Below, one piece after another: positions 25,324 to 33,830 of a stretch of DNA of 49,161 bases (position 1 is the first letter of the stretch; each line of letters begins with the position of its first letter). The notes under the pieces were generated by a model. It made no database searches and was not told where the DNA came from. It worked only from the letters and a program-made list of their open reading frames with translations. The DNA is from Oscillospiraceae bacterium (GTDB lineage: Bacteria; Bacillota; Clostridia; Oscillospirales; SIG627), in contig JAYFRN010000024.1 in assembly GCA_034925865.1 (NCBI GenBank), forward strand, positions 1 to 49,161, in the 5' to 3' direction. Position numbers and translations under genes: made by a program.

Positions 25324-25683
25324 TTAATGTAGAGACCAATAACCCCAATCACAATATTTTGTGCATTGAATTTCATCATAATGTTCATGAGGGCATGATG
25401 TCAATTCACACAAATAATAATTATATTTTCTTTGGCAGTTAAAGCTCGTAGTCCATCCGCCGGCAACTCCCTCAAGATTGTTATCGTCCAATTTTCCGGT
25501 TTTGTTTATTTTGGAGTTTTCTTTAAGTTCACATATCACTTCAACCGGAAGCTCAATTCCTTTTTCTTTCAGTAGTTCCGTAAACTTTTCTAAAGATTCG
25601 GCGTTATGTAACTTTGCAGCCCATTCCCCGTCCTTACCGGCTTCGTTTATGCGTTGTTTTAATTCCATTGGTAATTCTTTCAT
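25324..25683 (-). CDS. Nif11-like leader precursor peptide B
   Basis: The protein has 119 residues from ATG 25683 (AAGGA site). The 76-residue Nif11-like leader ends LDDNNLEGVAGG. The core is only 43 residues, beginning WTTSFNCQRKY, with CELTSCPH and YCDWGYW and five cysteines. It is a tandem duplicate of precursor A with seven differences in about 215 leader bases by my reading, but many substitutions and length changes in the core. Confidence 0.85.
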   Translation of the reverse strand: MKELPMELKQRINEAGKDGEWAAKLHNAESLEKFTELLKEKGIELPVEVICELKENSKINKTGKLDDNNLEGVAGGWTTSFNCQRKYNYYLCELTSCPHEHYDEIQCTKYCDWGYWSLH

Positions 25684-25777
25684 AATAAAATTCCTTAATA
25701 TTGTTTGATAATTATAATTTACATCCAGCAAAATCTTCGTGTTATTAATAAAAAATTCTTTATGTTAACTAATGTGC

Positions 25778-26061
25778 TTAATCGAGATGCTCACGATATG
25801 AAATATTTGTGAAACAACCCTTATCGCAGCTAACCATATATTCAGCATAGGCGTTAAAATTACTGCACTTTCCGCCTGTTCGTGTTATAATCAAATGAGG
25901 ACATGAGCCCCATATCGCGTCACAAATACCCGGAGACCAACGATTTTGAAATGTATCAAAAATGGTAAATCCTCCTGATACATTTTTAAAGGCGTTATCT
26001 TCAAGAGAATCCTTTGCGTCATGATCAGATTTACTTTTAAGTTATTCTGTATTTTACTCAT
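25778..26061 (-). pseudogene. Double-glycine precursor peptide 4, frameshifted in the leader
   Basis: Translation from ATG 26061 (GGAAAGAG site) reads MSKIQNNLK and then leaves frame. A shift of minus one at the TTAAAAG run opens a frame continuing DNAFKNVSGG and a 63-residue core with WGSCPHLI, AEYMVSCDKGCF and five cysteines. That core is clearly related to precursors 1-3 and runs intact to a stop at 25778. One A missing from a homopolymer (four instead of five) explains it. A real mutation, a sequence error or programmed slippage are all possible. Confidence 0.75.
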
Positions 26062-26094
26062 ATTGCTCTTTCCTTTCTGAAACAACAGCTGTTA

Positions 26095-26373
26095 TTAAGT
26101 TGTCAGATCTGGGTCAGAATCAAAATACTCTAATTCATCTTTTAGTGTGCCGATACAGCCCAGCGATTTATGGAAATCAGTCAAATAAATCTGCTCAGCT
26201 TTTTTGGGATTCCACCAGCTTACTAATCTGCATTGGTCGCAGACAAGACGGAAGTATAGCTTGCCGTTATTGTTTGTACCGCCGCATGCGCTCTCAAGTT
26301 CATCATCCGACAACTGGCATATCATTTTATCGTCAATAGAAATCTCTTTTCCGTCTACCATCAGCTTTTTCAT
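26095..26373 (-). CDS. Double-glycine precursor peptide 5, divergent core
   Basis: The protein has 92 residues from ATG 26373 (GAAAGGAA site). The leader of 32 residues ends QLSDDELESACGG, a good C39 site. The 60-residue core is unlike the others. It contains FRLVCDQCRLVSWWNPKKAE, giving a CxxC pair, and only three cysteines. It is the first gene of the cluster in transcription order. Because of the CxxC it might also be a small zinc-binding protein, but its leader and position favour a secreted peptide. Confidence 0.7.
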   Translation of the reverse strand: MKKLMVDGKEISIDDKMICQLSDDELESACGGTNNNGKLYFRLVCDQCRLVSWWNPKKAEQIYLTDFHKSLGCIGTLKDELEYFDSDPDLTT

Positions 26374-26832
26374 GATATATTTCCTTTCCAATATATTATA
26401 TCGAATAAGTTTTTCAAAAAATAAGATTATACTTCAATAAAAATGAAAAAAACTTAATATAAAAATTATGTATAAGAGACACCAATTCATGTGTCTTCCA
26501 GCTCTCATCAGACAAATGCTGTATTACTTATATTTGGATACAGTCATCAGCTTTTCGATGACATATTCTAATAAAAACTCCTATCTACAAATTACGACTT
26601 TATTGTTGATACTATAACATATTTACCGAAATTGTTCAACACTATTTCATACAATGTTAAAAATTATGGCTAAATTATCCGTATTACAATATAATATACG
26701 CAAAATATACAAGCCTCTTAAAATTCAATGTATTCGATGTAAACATTATGCGAATAGTTGTCAACCGCACGTAAACTGAATAAAAGAATGTATCTCTTAT
26801 ATCCCACTTATCCGCAAGTAGAAAAAACAAAT
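26374..26832. other. AT-rich control region of the peptide cluster
   Basis: No gene is supported here. The region separates the hexuronate operon terminator from the first precursor gene and should hold the cluster's control signals. A promoter candidate is listed at 26611-26639. A second, weaker one on the minus strand is TTGACA (26759-26764) with TACATC 17 bases on. Confidence 0.5.
26611..26639 (-). promoter_or_regulatory. Candidate promoter of the precursor peptide cluster
   Basis: On the minus strand TTGAAC (26634-26639), a 17-base spacer and TATAGT (26611-26616) preceded by TGT (extended -10). It would give a leader of about 230 bases before the first precursor gene. Confidence 0.4.
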
Positions 26833-26870
26833 AAAAAAAATACACCACCCATGAAAAAGGTGATGTATTT
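26833..26870 (-). terminator. Terminator of the hexuronate operon
   Basis: AAATACACCACC (26838-26849) pairs, with G-U pairs, with GGTGATGTATTT (26859-26870). On the minus strand it ends in eight Ts. It lies 49 bases past the uxaC stop. Confidence 0.8.
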
Positions 26871-26918
26871 ATCTTTAAATTATCATCTGCATGCTTTCCG
26901 GAAAAACGAATTTTGCGG

Positions 26919-28271
26919 TCACATATTTATCAGGTTGTTAATATTATTATACGATACATCGAAACAGACGCGTTGAGCGTTTTCTATATCGGGAAATTCG
27001 CCGCTGTCTACAAGCTTTGCTACGTAATTGCAGAGAATTCTGCGGAAAAAATCATGGCGCGACAGAGACAGAAAGCTGCGTGAATCTGTGAGCATACCCA
27101 AAAACGATCCGAGAGAGGAAATTTCCGAAATTGAAGAAAGCACGTTTTCTATACCGCGGCGGTTGTCACAAAACCACCACGCCGCGCCAAAACGCACATT
27201 GGGAAAGCTTCCGCATGCGGAAACCACGGCAGGAATGTGAGCGGAATCCAGCATATATACAATGGTTTTCGGCATATCTCCAACGGCGTTGAACAGATTG
27301 ATAAGGCTTTGAACTTTGAAATCATCCGCGATACAGTCAGTGCCGATGTCAGGACCGAGATTGTCATACATTTTATGATTGGCGTTGCGCTTTACCGAAA
27401 CATGTAGTTGAGAAATGATATTTTCTTTTGCATAAAGCCGGTTAAGCCACGCGAGAAGATTTCCGGAAAAGCCGTTTATTTCGTTATATGTACATTTTTT
27501 GCCGAAAAGAGCTTTTGTAAAAACAGATTCGGCTAAGTCGTCGGAAAAAACTGTTTCCGGGAAATATTCTATTCCGATATCGGCAAATCTGGCGCCGGCG
27601 GTTTTAAAAAACGAAAGCCTTGATGATATAGCTGACTTTAATGAAGCGAGATCGCAAATTTCCATTCCGGTTATATGTTCGAGAGTTTTAATGTATTCGC
27701 GGTAAACGGGCGTGTTGATAAAAAACAGTTTGTCCGTGCGAAAGGTCGGAAGAAGCTTTGGCTTCATTCCGGAGTCGGCCAGAAGCTTGTGATATTTCAG
27801 AGGATCGCATATGTCGTCGGTGGTGCACAGCGTCTTGACATTTGATATTTGGAGTATTTTACGAGGCGAGAGCAAGCCGGAAGCTATCCTTTCGGCTACT
27901 GAGTCCCAGATAAGGCGTGCATTATTTTCATTTATTGCAAGTTCAATTCCGAAATATGAAGAAAGCTCGGCGCTTGACCAGTAATATAACGGATTTCCGG
28001 GAGATAAGGAAAGCGCTTTGACAAAATGCGTGAATTTATCATACCAGGAGGCGTCGCCGGTTATATACTTTTCGTCTATGCCGCAGGCGCGCATAAGCCG
28101 CCATTTGTAATGATCGGATCTAAGCCAGATTTCACCTATGCTTCCGAAAGTCAGATCCTCATATATTTCTTTCGGATCAAGATGGCAGTGGTAATCAATT
28201 ACCGGAAGTTGCCTGATTGAATCATAAAGCGAATATGCAGTTTCAGTTTCGAGAAGTATATTGTTTTTCAT
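26919..28271 (-). CDS. uxaC: Glucuronate isomerase
   Basis: The 450-residue amidohydrolase-fold enzyme interconverts glucuronate/fructuronate and galacturonate/tagaturonate. It has VIDYHCHLDPKEI at the N-terminus (metal ligands), KTLCTTDDICDPL, and WWFCDNRRGIE plus LGMLTDSRSFLSLSRHDFFRR near the C-terminus, all typical of UxaC. GGGAG precedes the start. It is last in an operon with a KDG-type kinase, consistent with hexuronate catabolism. Mannonate/altronate dehydrogenases, dehydratases and KDPG aldolase are not in the window. Confidence 0.93.
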   Translation of the reverse strand: MKNNILLETETAYSLYDSIRQLPVIDYHCHLDPKEIYEDLTFGSIGEIWLRSDHYKWRLMRACGIDEKYITGDASWYDKFTHFVKALSLSPGNPLYYWSSAELSSYFGIELAINENNARLIWDSVAERIASGLLSPRKILQISNVKTLCTTDDICDPLKYHKLLADSGMKPKLLPTFRTDKLFFINTPVYREYIKTLEHITGMEICDLASLKSAISSRLSFFKTAGARFADIGIEYFPETVFSDDLAESVFTKALFGKKCTYNEINGFSGNLLAWLNRLYAKENIISQLHVSVKRNANHKMYDNLGPDIGTDCIADDFKVQSLINLFNAVGDMPKTIVYMLDSAHIPAVVSACGSFPNVRFGAAWWFCDNRRGIENVLSSISEISSLGSFLGMLTDSRSFLSLSRHDFFRRILCNYVAKLVDSGEFPDIENAQRVCFDVSYNNINNLINM

Positions 28272-28283
28272 TATAAACTCCCG

Positions 28284-29510
28284 CTAAAATGGCTTAACTC
28301 CGCCAAAGCCGTAAATTTTTTCACCTTTAAGATATTTCTGCTTAATCGATCGTTGAAGGCTTGTTTTCTCAGGCAGCTCGGAATAATCTTTAAACGGAGC
28401 GGGGAAAACAAAGGAAAAGACCTCTCTGCCGGCGCTTTGATATGGAAAACGTGAAAATTCCTTTTGAAAGCCTAGTATATTTGAATCCGGTTTTAATATT
28501 GTGCCGAGTGCTGGGTCGAGAAGCCACGAGAAGCATATAAATGACTTCGGATGAAAATCATCATATAATTCATCAAAAATTATACGTGCTGAATCAAATG
28601 ACTTTTTGCTGTTTACTGAATCGATTTTGGCGCCGCGTGGAATATGAACATTAATATAATCATCCCCGGATTTGATAACAAGCTCCCAGATGGTTTTCGA
28701 AAGAGTAATCGGAGTATCTGAGCAGAGACATTTTTCGTCGATTGGATATCCTGTTATTTCTGTGTCTGATTCGTCAAAAGTGGCGGTAAATGAACCGTTT
28801 CCGTCATCATACAGCGAAGAACCGAGAACCATTCCGCTTTTATGAATGCGTACATTGTTATAAAACACACATACCGACCCATCAAGCTTGTTCCGATATG
28901 CGGAAAAGGATAACCGGGTGCCACGCTTTATTTCAAAGCTCAGTTCTTCGATCCTGATTATTGTAGCATGGCAAAATCTTAATAACCAGCCAAAATGACC
29001 TTTCGCACATACAGGACGTCCGTATTGAAGCGCATCAACAAATATTTTATCATTATACTCTCTGAATGAAAGCGATTTGATCTCCTGAGGCATGTTGTGG
29101 CGGGTGAGCTCCGCATCTTGAATATCAATAAGCGGCAGAAGAGCGAATAAATACAGAAAATCTATCGTATCGTCCGCGCCGCCTACATCAGGGCCGGAGA
29201 ATTCGGAAAGGCGTTCAAAAAAATTTGAGGGATCTGAATATGAATCGGTAAGAAGATTTATATATGTAATAAGCTCGCCTCTTTCGCGAATGGCTGCGGC
29301 GCTTTTCAATATAAGAGGAATCAGTGATTCGTCGAATAAGCAGTATTTTTTATGCTGAGATAATATATATTCGTTTGTCAGACGAAATGTGTCAAAAAGA
29401 GTGCCTTCACATAACTTTTTTTCGTAAATATCGGAAAAGAAAGAAGGAAGGGAATTTACGCCGAGTGACTCGCAGAGCGCTTTCAAAGAAATTTCTGTTT
29501 GTTCGGACAT
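28284..29510 (-). CDS. GNAT-like acyltransferase domain protein
   Basis: The protein has 408 residues. The C-terminal segment FICFSWLLDPALGTILKPDS followed by NILGFQKEF matches what I know of the two-domain N-acyltransferase family with an N-terminal helical domain and a GNAT-like C-terminal domain. The substrate is unknown. The middle holds a beta-rich part (about 170-290). It lies between the KDG-type kinase and uxaC genes, 12 bases from uxaC, so it is probably co-transcribed and may act on a sugar-derived substrate, which is inference. The ribosome binding site is weak. Confidence 0.6.
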   Translation of the reverse strand: MSEQTEISLKALCESLGVNSLPSFFSDIYEKKLCEGTLFDTFRLTNEYILSQHKKYCLFDESLIPLILKSAAAIRERGELITYINLLTDSYSDPSNFFERLSEFSGPDVGGADDTIDFLYLFALLPLIDIQDAELTRHNMPQEIKSLSFREYNDKIFVDALQYGRPVCAKGHFGWLLRFCHATIIRIEELSFEIKRGTRLSFSAYRNKLDGSVCVFYNNVRIHKSGMVLGSSLYDDGNGSFTATFDESDTEITGYPIDEKCLCSDTPITLSKTIWELVIKSGDDYINVHIPRGAKIDSVNSKKSFDSARIIFDELYDDFHPKSFICFSWLLDPALGTILKPDSNILGFQKEFSRFPYQSAGREVFSFVFPAPFKDYSELPEKTSLQRSIKQKYLKGEKIYGFGGVKPF

Positions 29511-29601
29511 ATTATGCCATGCCTTTCAGATTTAACGTATTTAAATTTTTATGAACGTCAATAGTATGTAGGGCTGCCAGAATCGGCAGCCCGCAAATTG
29601 A

Positions 29602-30678
29602 TTATCTCTTGACTCTTGCGTTTCCGCCCCAAATGCTCCAGATCTGTTCTTCATCAGCAGGCTGAGCATAGTCGGTTAGGAAAGTTGTGGCAAGCGCTCC
29701 GCTCGCCCATCCGAATTGTATCTGCTTTTCGGCATTCCAACCTTTGAGTATGGCATAAAGAAGTCCGCCGACAAATCCGTCGCCGCCGCCGATTCGGTCG
29801 AGAACGCGGATCTCACGCGGCTCGACGACCTGCCATTCGCCGCCCTGAAGCATTATGGCGCCCCAGAGATGGCTGTTTACGTTTATCACCTGACGAAGGG
29901 TTGTCGCATATATGGAGGTATTCGGGAATGCTTCTTTGACTTTGCCAATCATGACTTTAAAGCTGTCAATTTTCGAGGCGAGGTCTTTCCCTCCTGCCTC
30001 GGGTCCCTGAATACCAAGGCAAAGCTGAAAGTCTTCTTCATTTCCGACGAGAATATCCGAAATTCCTGCTATTTCGGTGAATATATCATGAAGCTCCTGC
30101 TCACGACCCTTCCAGAAGGAAGCGCGGTAATTAAGGTCAAAGGAAATGAGCGTGCCGTATTTTTTTGCGGCTCTGGCGAGTTCAAGACAGAATATGCTGG
30201 TTTCATGTGAAAGAGCTCCGATTAGTCCGGAAAGATGAAGTATCTGAACACCCTCTTTTCCGAACAGGCGGTCGAGGTTAAAATCATTAATATTAAGTGT
30301 CCTGCCAACTTCGCCGGCGCGGTCATTCTGAACGCGCGGACCTCTGGAGCCGTATCCGCTGTCAGCGATATTGAACTGATGACGGTATCCCCAGGGACCG
30401 CCCTGTTCCACATCCTTTCCTTCATAATTCATATTGCGGCTTCTTAAATTGCTCTTGATGAAGGCGGCAATCGGGCTGTCCTTTACAAAAGTTGTAAGCA
30501 CTTTTACAGGAAGACCGAGGTAACTCGATATGCTAGCTACGTTGGTCTCTGCGCTGGTTGCCTGCATAAAAAACATATTGCTTGTCTGAACGGGCTGTCC
30601 GTCCGGAGGGCAAATTCTGACTCCCATACTTGTAGGCACGACGAGAGACCATATGCAGTCTTTTTTCAATTCTTTCAT
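29602..30678 (-). CDS. kdgK: PfkB-family sugar kinase, probably 2-keto-3-deoxygluconate kinase
   Basis: The 358-residue ribokinase-fold protein has ISFDLNYRASFW and VGNEEDFQLCLG in mid-protein and the anion-hole/catalytic motif VLDRIGGGDGFVGGLLYAIL. KDG kinases phosphorylate 2-keto-3-deoxygluconate, the product of hexuronate catabolism, which fits the downstream uxaC. No DeoR/GntR regulator is present nearby. Other PfkB sugars cannot be excluded from sequence alone. AGGAAAT precedes the start. Confidence 0.75.
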   Translation of the reverse strand: MKELKKDCIWSLVVPTSMGVRICPPDGQPVQTSNMFFMQATSAETNVASISSYLGLPVKVLTTFVKDSPIAAFIKSNLRSRNMNYEGKDVEQGGPWGYRHQFNIADSGYGSRGPRVQNDRAGEVGRTLNINDFNLDRLFGKEGVQILHLSGLIGALSHETSIFCLELARAAKKYGTLISFDLNYRASFWKGREQELHDIFTEIAGISDILVGNEEDFQLCLGIQGPEAGGKDLASKIDSFKVMIGKVKEAFPNTSIYATTLRQVINVNSHLWGAIMLQGGEWQVVEPREIRVLDRIGGGDGFVGGLLYAILKGWNAEKQIQFGWASGALATTFLTDYAQPADEEQIWSIWGGNARVKR

Positions 30679-30730
30679 TTTTATAAATTTCCTCCGAATA
30701 ATATAAATGCCGAGACATTATTTTCTTATT

Positions 30731-30759
30731 ATTATATCATATGCGAAATCGGTTTTCAA
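30731..30759 (-). promoter_or_regulatory. Promoter of the hexuronate operon
   Basis: On the minus strand TTGAAA (30754-30759), a 17-base spacer and a perfect TATAAT (30731-30736). Confidence 0.65.
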
Positions 30760-30886
30760 GAACTATTACGCAAGCATTTTGTAAATGTTTGTTGATATAA
30801 GGTGATTTACATATCAGTTTACAGGAATTTCAAACACATAGGTTATTATTAAGGATTATTCAATTATCGTTTTAATAATTACTGTG

Positions 30887-30993
30887 TTATTAAAATGGTA
30901 TTTAAATAAGCTTTGTCTTATAAGAGAGAAAAGCCCATATACTAGAGCCTTTTCTCTCTTATAGCGGTAGTTATTTAAATGCCGAGTTAATAA
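30887..30993. repeat. 107-bp inverted-repeat element, copy 2
   Basis: Same length and layout as the copy at 22597. Arms start TTATTAAAATGG and end GAGTTAATAA, with the inner hairpin AGAGAGAAAAG/CTTTTCTCTCT and the loop segment CATATACTAGAG. The stem differs from copy 1 at matched positions (GGTATTTAAATAA against TTATTTAAATGCC), so pairing is kept. Confidence 0.8.
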
Positions 30994-31161
30994 TATGAAA
31001 TATTTTTATTTTGGATTTACTTAATAGCGAAAATGATGTAATATATAAATAGGTTACACAGCGGTAAATTCTAAACTATTCTAAAATACCTGAACGATTC
31101 ATCAATAAAAATATTGAATTGAAAGCAGCATTTTTAATGCGAGAAACGGAGCATATGGATT

Positions 31162-33219
31162 ATGAAATCCTACATATCAACGCAAGAAGAAATCGACAGA
31201 ATGTACAATTGGTTTGAAAGCAATTTCCTGGGTTCGGCAGAACCACCTTTTTCATTTAATTACTCGGGTAAAAGACTAGCATTATCTGATAAAAATGTTA
31301 AAAAAGTAATTTCACTGCGAATATTGGATTCCATGCGAACCGAGTATAATGTTTCATATAATACGGATTTCGGTCTTTGTATAAAATGTGTTGCCGTATT
31401 GAACAAAAAATATGCCGAATGTGAATGGAAGCTTTATCTGAAGAACGTTTCAGACTGCGATTCGGATATTATTTCCGAGCTTAACGCTATTGATACCGTA
31501 TTGTTTGCGGAAGATAAGGAAATGCCAGTTTTGTACCACTTTGATGGTGATAACGATGTCAGAACAGGTTACCGTCCGTCAGAGCAGATTTTTTATAAGC
31601 GATGCGAAAAAACATATTGTAATTACGGCGGAAGACCTACTAATTTAGAGTTCCCGTATTACAGGTTTCAAAATAATATAAAGGGCTGTTATTTTATACT
31701 GAGCTGGCAGGGTCAGTGGGAAACGACCTTCTCGCCTATTCCGACGGATTTTGCCACACAGGGTGTCAGAATCAGAGGAAAACAGCAAAACCTTACCTGC
31801 AGGCTACATCCGGATGAAACGATTGTATCGCCTATGGCTGTTTTATATTTCTATGACGGTTGTGACGATTTTAGGACTGTAAATTTATGGCGTCATTGGT
31901 TCATCGAGTGCAATATGCCACATCCTGAAGGAAAGCTGATCCCTCCATTTTTTATCAACTATTCCGGAAAGATTTTTTATGAAATGATTTATGCAACGGA
32001 ACAGAAAATATTTGACTATATTGATAAGTATGCAGACAACGGCATTAACTTTGATTATCTGTGGCTTGACGCAGGCTGGTACGATATGGCTCCTATCGAC
32101 TGGTGGCACTGCACAGGCACATGGAAGGTAGACAAAAAGCGTTTTCCGAACGGGATCAGAGCGCTTTCAGTTTATGCACGTAAAAGAGTCGGAGCAAAGA
32201 CAATGTTATGGTTCGAGCCGGAGCGGGCAAACCCGGGCACAGAAATTTATGAAGAGCATCCTGAGTGGTGCCTTAAATGCGCAGAATACGAAGATATTTA
32301 TAAAAAGGATCCGGGATATATGCGTGCCGGTTCCCGGCTTGTAAATATCGGCATAAAAGAGGCTCAGGATTTTATAGTAAACAGAATAGACTCGCTTATA
32401 AAGAGCGAGGGATTAAGTATATACAGAGAAGATTTCAACTTTGAACCGTATAACTGCTGGGCGGAAAACGAAGAACCTGAAAGAACAGGAATACTTGAAA
32501 ACCATTACTGCACAGGCTTTCTCGAATTTTATGACAGACTGCTGGAGGACAACCCGGGACTGTTTATAGATAATTGCGCCTCCGGCGGAAGGCGCAACGA
32601 TCTTGAAACGATGCGCCGCAGCATTCCGCTTCATAAGACCGATTATGATTACAGTGATACAACTGTAAAGCACGGATTTCATCATTCGCTTTTTCAATGG
32701 TTTCCATTTTTCGGTTCCTTTGATATGCCTGCTGACCAAAAAGATATTTATTATCACAGAAGCTGCCTCCTTCTTTCTTTCAGCGGCTGTGATAATGTAT
32801 TCAGAGAAGGATTTGATTTCGAACTCTTAAAAAAATGGATGGAAGAATGGAAAGAGAATGCCTACTGCCTCTACGGCGATTATTATCCGGTAACCCCTTA
32901 CAGCATAGATGATCAGAGCTGGATAGGCTGGCAGTTTGACCTTCCTGTAAACGATGACCTTCAATATTTAAAAGGAGAAGGAGATTATAATAAAAACGGT
33001 GAAGGAATGCTTCAGCTGTTCATGAGAAAAGACTCTCCGTATAAAACTGCAAAAATCAAACTTCACGGATTGCAGCCGCGTGGTATATATTCTGTTAAAA
33101 ACTACAACACCGGTATTATAAGCGAATATACCGGAAATTATCTGATGAATGATGGATTGGAAGTTGAAATGACCAAATCACCCGATTCGGCATTGTATCA
33201 TTATACTTTGATAAAATAG
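31162..33219 (+). CDS. GH36-family alpha-galactosidase-like glycosidase
   Basis: The 685-residue enzyme has no signal peptide and is therefore intracellular. An N-terminal beta-sandwich is followed by a TIM barrel with DYLWLDAGWYDM, GAKTMLWFEPERANPGT, the predicted nucleophile Asp424 in YREDFNFEPYN, DNCASGGRRNDLETMRRS and the predicted acid/base Asp494 in LHKTDYDY. The variant YREDFN, instead of KWDMNR, places it in a GH36 branch where both alpha-galactosidase and alpha-N-acetylgalactosaminidase occur, so specificity is open. It is monocistronic, facing away from the hexuronate operon. Confidence 0.82.
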   Translation: MKSYISTQEEIDRMYNWFESNFLGSAEPPFSFNYSGKRLALSDKNVKKVISLRILDSMRTEYNVSYNTDFGLCIKCVAVLNKKYAECEWKLYLKNVSDCDSDIISELNAIDTVLFAEDKEMPVLYHFDGDNDVRTGYRPSEQIFYKRCEKTYCNYGGRPTNLEFPYYRFQNNIKGCYFILSWQGQWETTFSPIPTDFATQGVRIRGKQQNLTCRLHPDETIVSPMAVLYFYDGCDDFRTVNLWRHWFIECNMPHPEGKLIPPFFINYSGKIFYEMIYATEQKIFDYIDKYADNGINFDYLWLDAGWYDMAPIDWWHCTGTWKVDKKRFPNGIRALSVYARKRVGAKTMLWFEPERANPGTEIYEEHPEWCLKCAEYEDIYKKDPGYMRAGSRLVNIGIKEAQDFIVNRIDSLIKSEGLSIYREDFNFEPYNCWAENEEPERTGILENHYCTGFLEFYDRLLEDNPGLFIDNCASGGRRNDLETMRRSIPLHKTDYDYSDTTVKHGFHHSLFQWFPFFGSFDMPADQKDIYYHRSCLLLSFSGCDNVFREGFDFELLKKWMEEWKENAYCLYGDYYPVTPYSIDDQSWIGWQFDLPVNDDLQYLKGEGDYNKNGEGMLQLFMRKDSPYKTAKIKLHGLQPRGIYSVKNYNTGIISEYTGNYLMNDGLEVEMTKSPDSALYHYTLIK

Positions 33220-33231
33220 AGTTGAATAACG

Positions 33232-33266
33232 AAAAAGGCGGAGACACAAATTGTATCTCCGCTTTT
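33232..33266. terminator. Shared terminator between the GH36 and Nudix genes
   Basis: GCGGAGA (33238-33244) pairs with TCTCCGC (33256-33262). A-rich and T-rich flanks (AAAAAGG before, TTTTCATTTTT after) let it serve both converging genes. Confidence 0.8.
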
Positions 33267-33280
33267 CATTTTTACACAAT

Positions 33281-33760
33281 TTAACCATGATTATATGGTA
33301 TATGATCGGAACCCAAATATAGAGGGGCATCGTTATTAATAATATTCAATATGTTGTCACCCACAGCTTTAGGCAGCAGACAGGCATTTTCCAGCTGTCC
33401 AATTTCAATCCACTCGCTTTTTATCTGCGTAGAGTCAATCTCCGTCGGTTGCACTCTATGTTCATTTTGTAATCTGCAAATAAAAATGTGATATATTTTG
33501 TGCGCATAGTCGGGATCGTTTTTACGAAAAGCTTCATTGTCGCAGATTTCCTCGTATAAGGCTGCATATTTATCGGGGAAAACTGAATAACCAGTTTCTT
33601 CGAGGCATTCTCTAATAATTGCTTCGCAGAGAGATTCATATACTTTTTGTCCCCCGCCAGGCAATGTAAAATAATTACCATTACGTTCATCGAAGCATTT
33701 ATTGAGGAGAATTTTGCCTTCGTTAATTATGATTGCTTTCGCTGAGTTTCGAATGCTCAT
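33281..33760 (-). CDS. Nudix hydrolase
   Basis: The 159-residue product has the Nudix box in LPGGGQKVYESLCEAIIREC, continuing LEETGYSV. It hydrolyses a nucleoside diphosphate linked to another group; the substrate cannot be told. The start at 33760 is fixed by AGGAGG six bases upstream. An upstream in-frame start would lack a site. It follows the HAD phosphatase gene on the same strand after about 70 bases. Confidence 0.85.
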   Translation of the reverse strand: MSIRNSAKAIIINEGKILLNKCFDERNGNYFTLPGGGQKVYESLCEAIIRECLEETGYSVFPDKYAALYEEICDNEAFRKNDPDYAHKIYHIFICRLQNEHRVQPTEIDSTQIKSEWIEIGQLENACLLPKAVGDNILNIINNDAPLYLGSDHIPYNHG

Positions 33761-33830
33761 TATTATCCTCCTATTCGTGTTTACCAAATTATTAGAAAAT
33801 AATTCTTGAAGTTATGATGCAATTAAATTT

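Noticed and set aside
22746-26373. Lanthipeptide precursors
   Set aside because: Cores do not show the usual Ser/Thr-to-Cys spacing, and no lanthionine synthetase gene is visible in the window.
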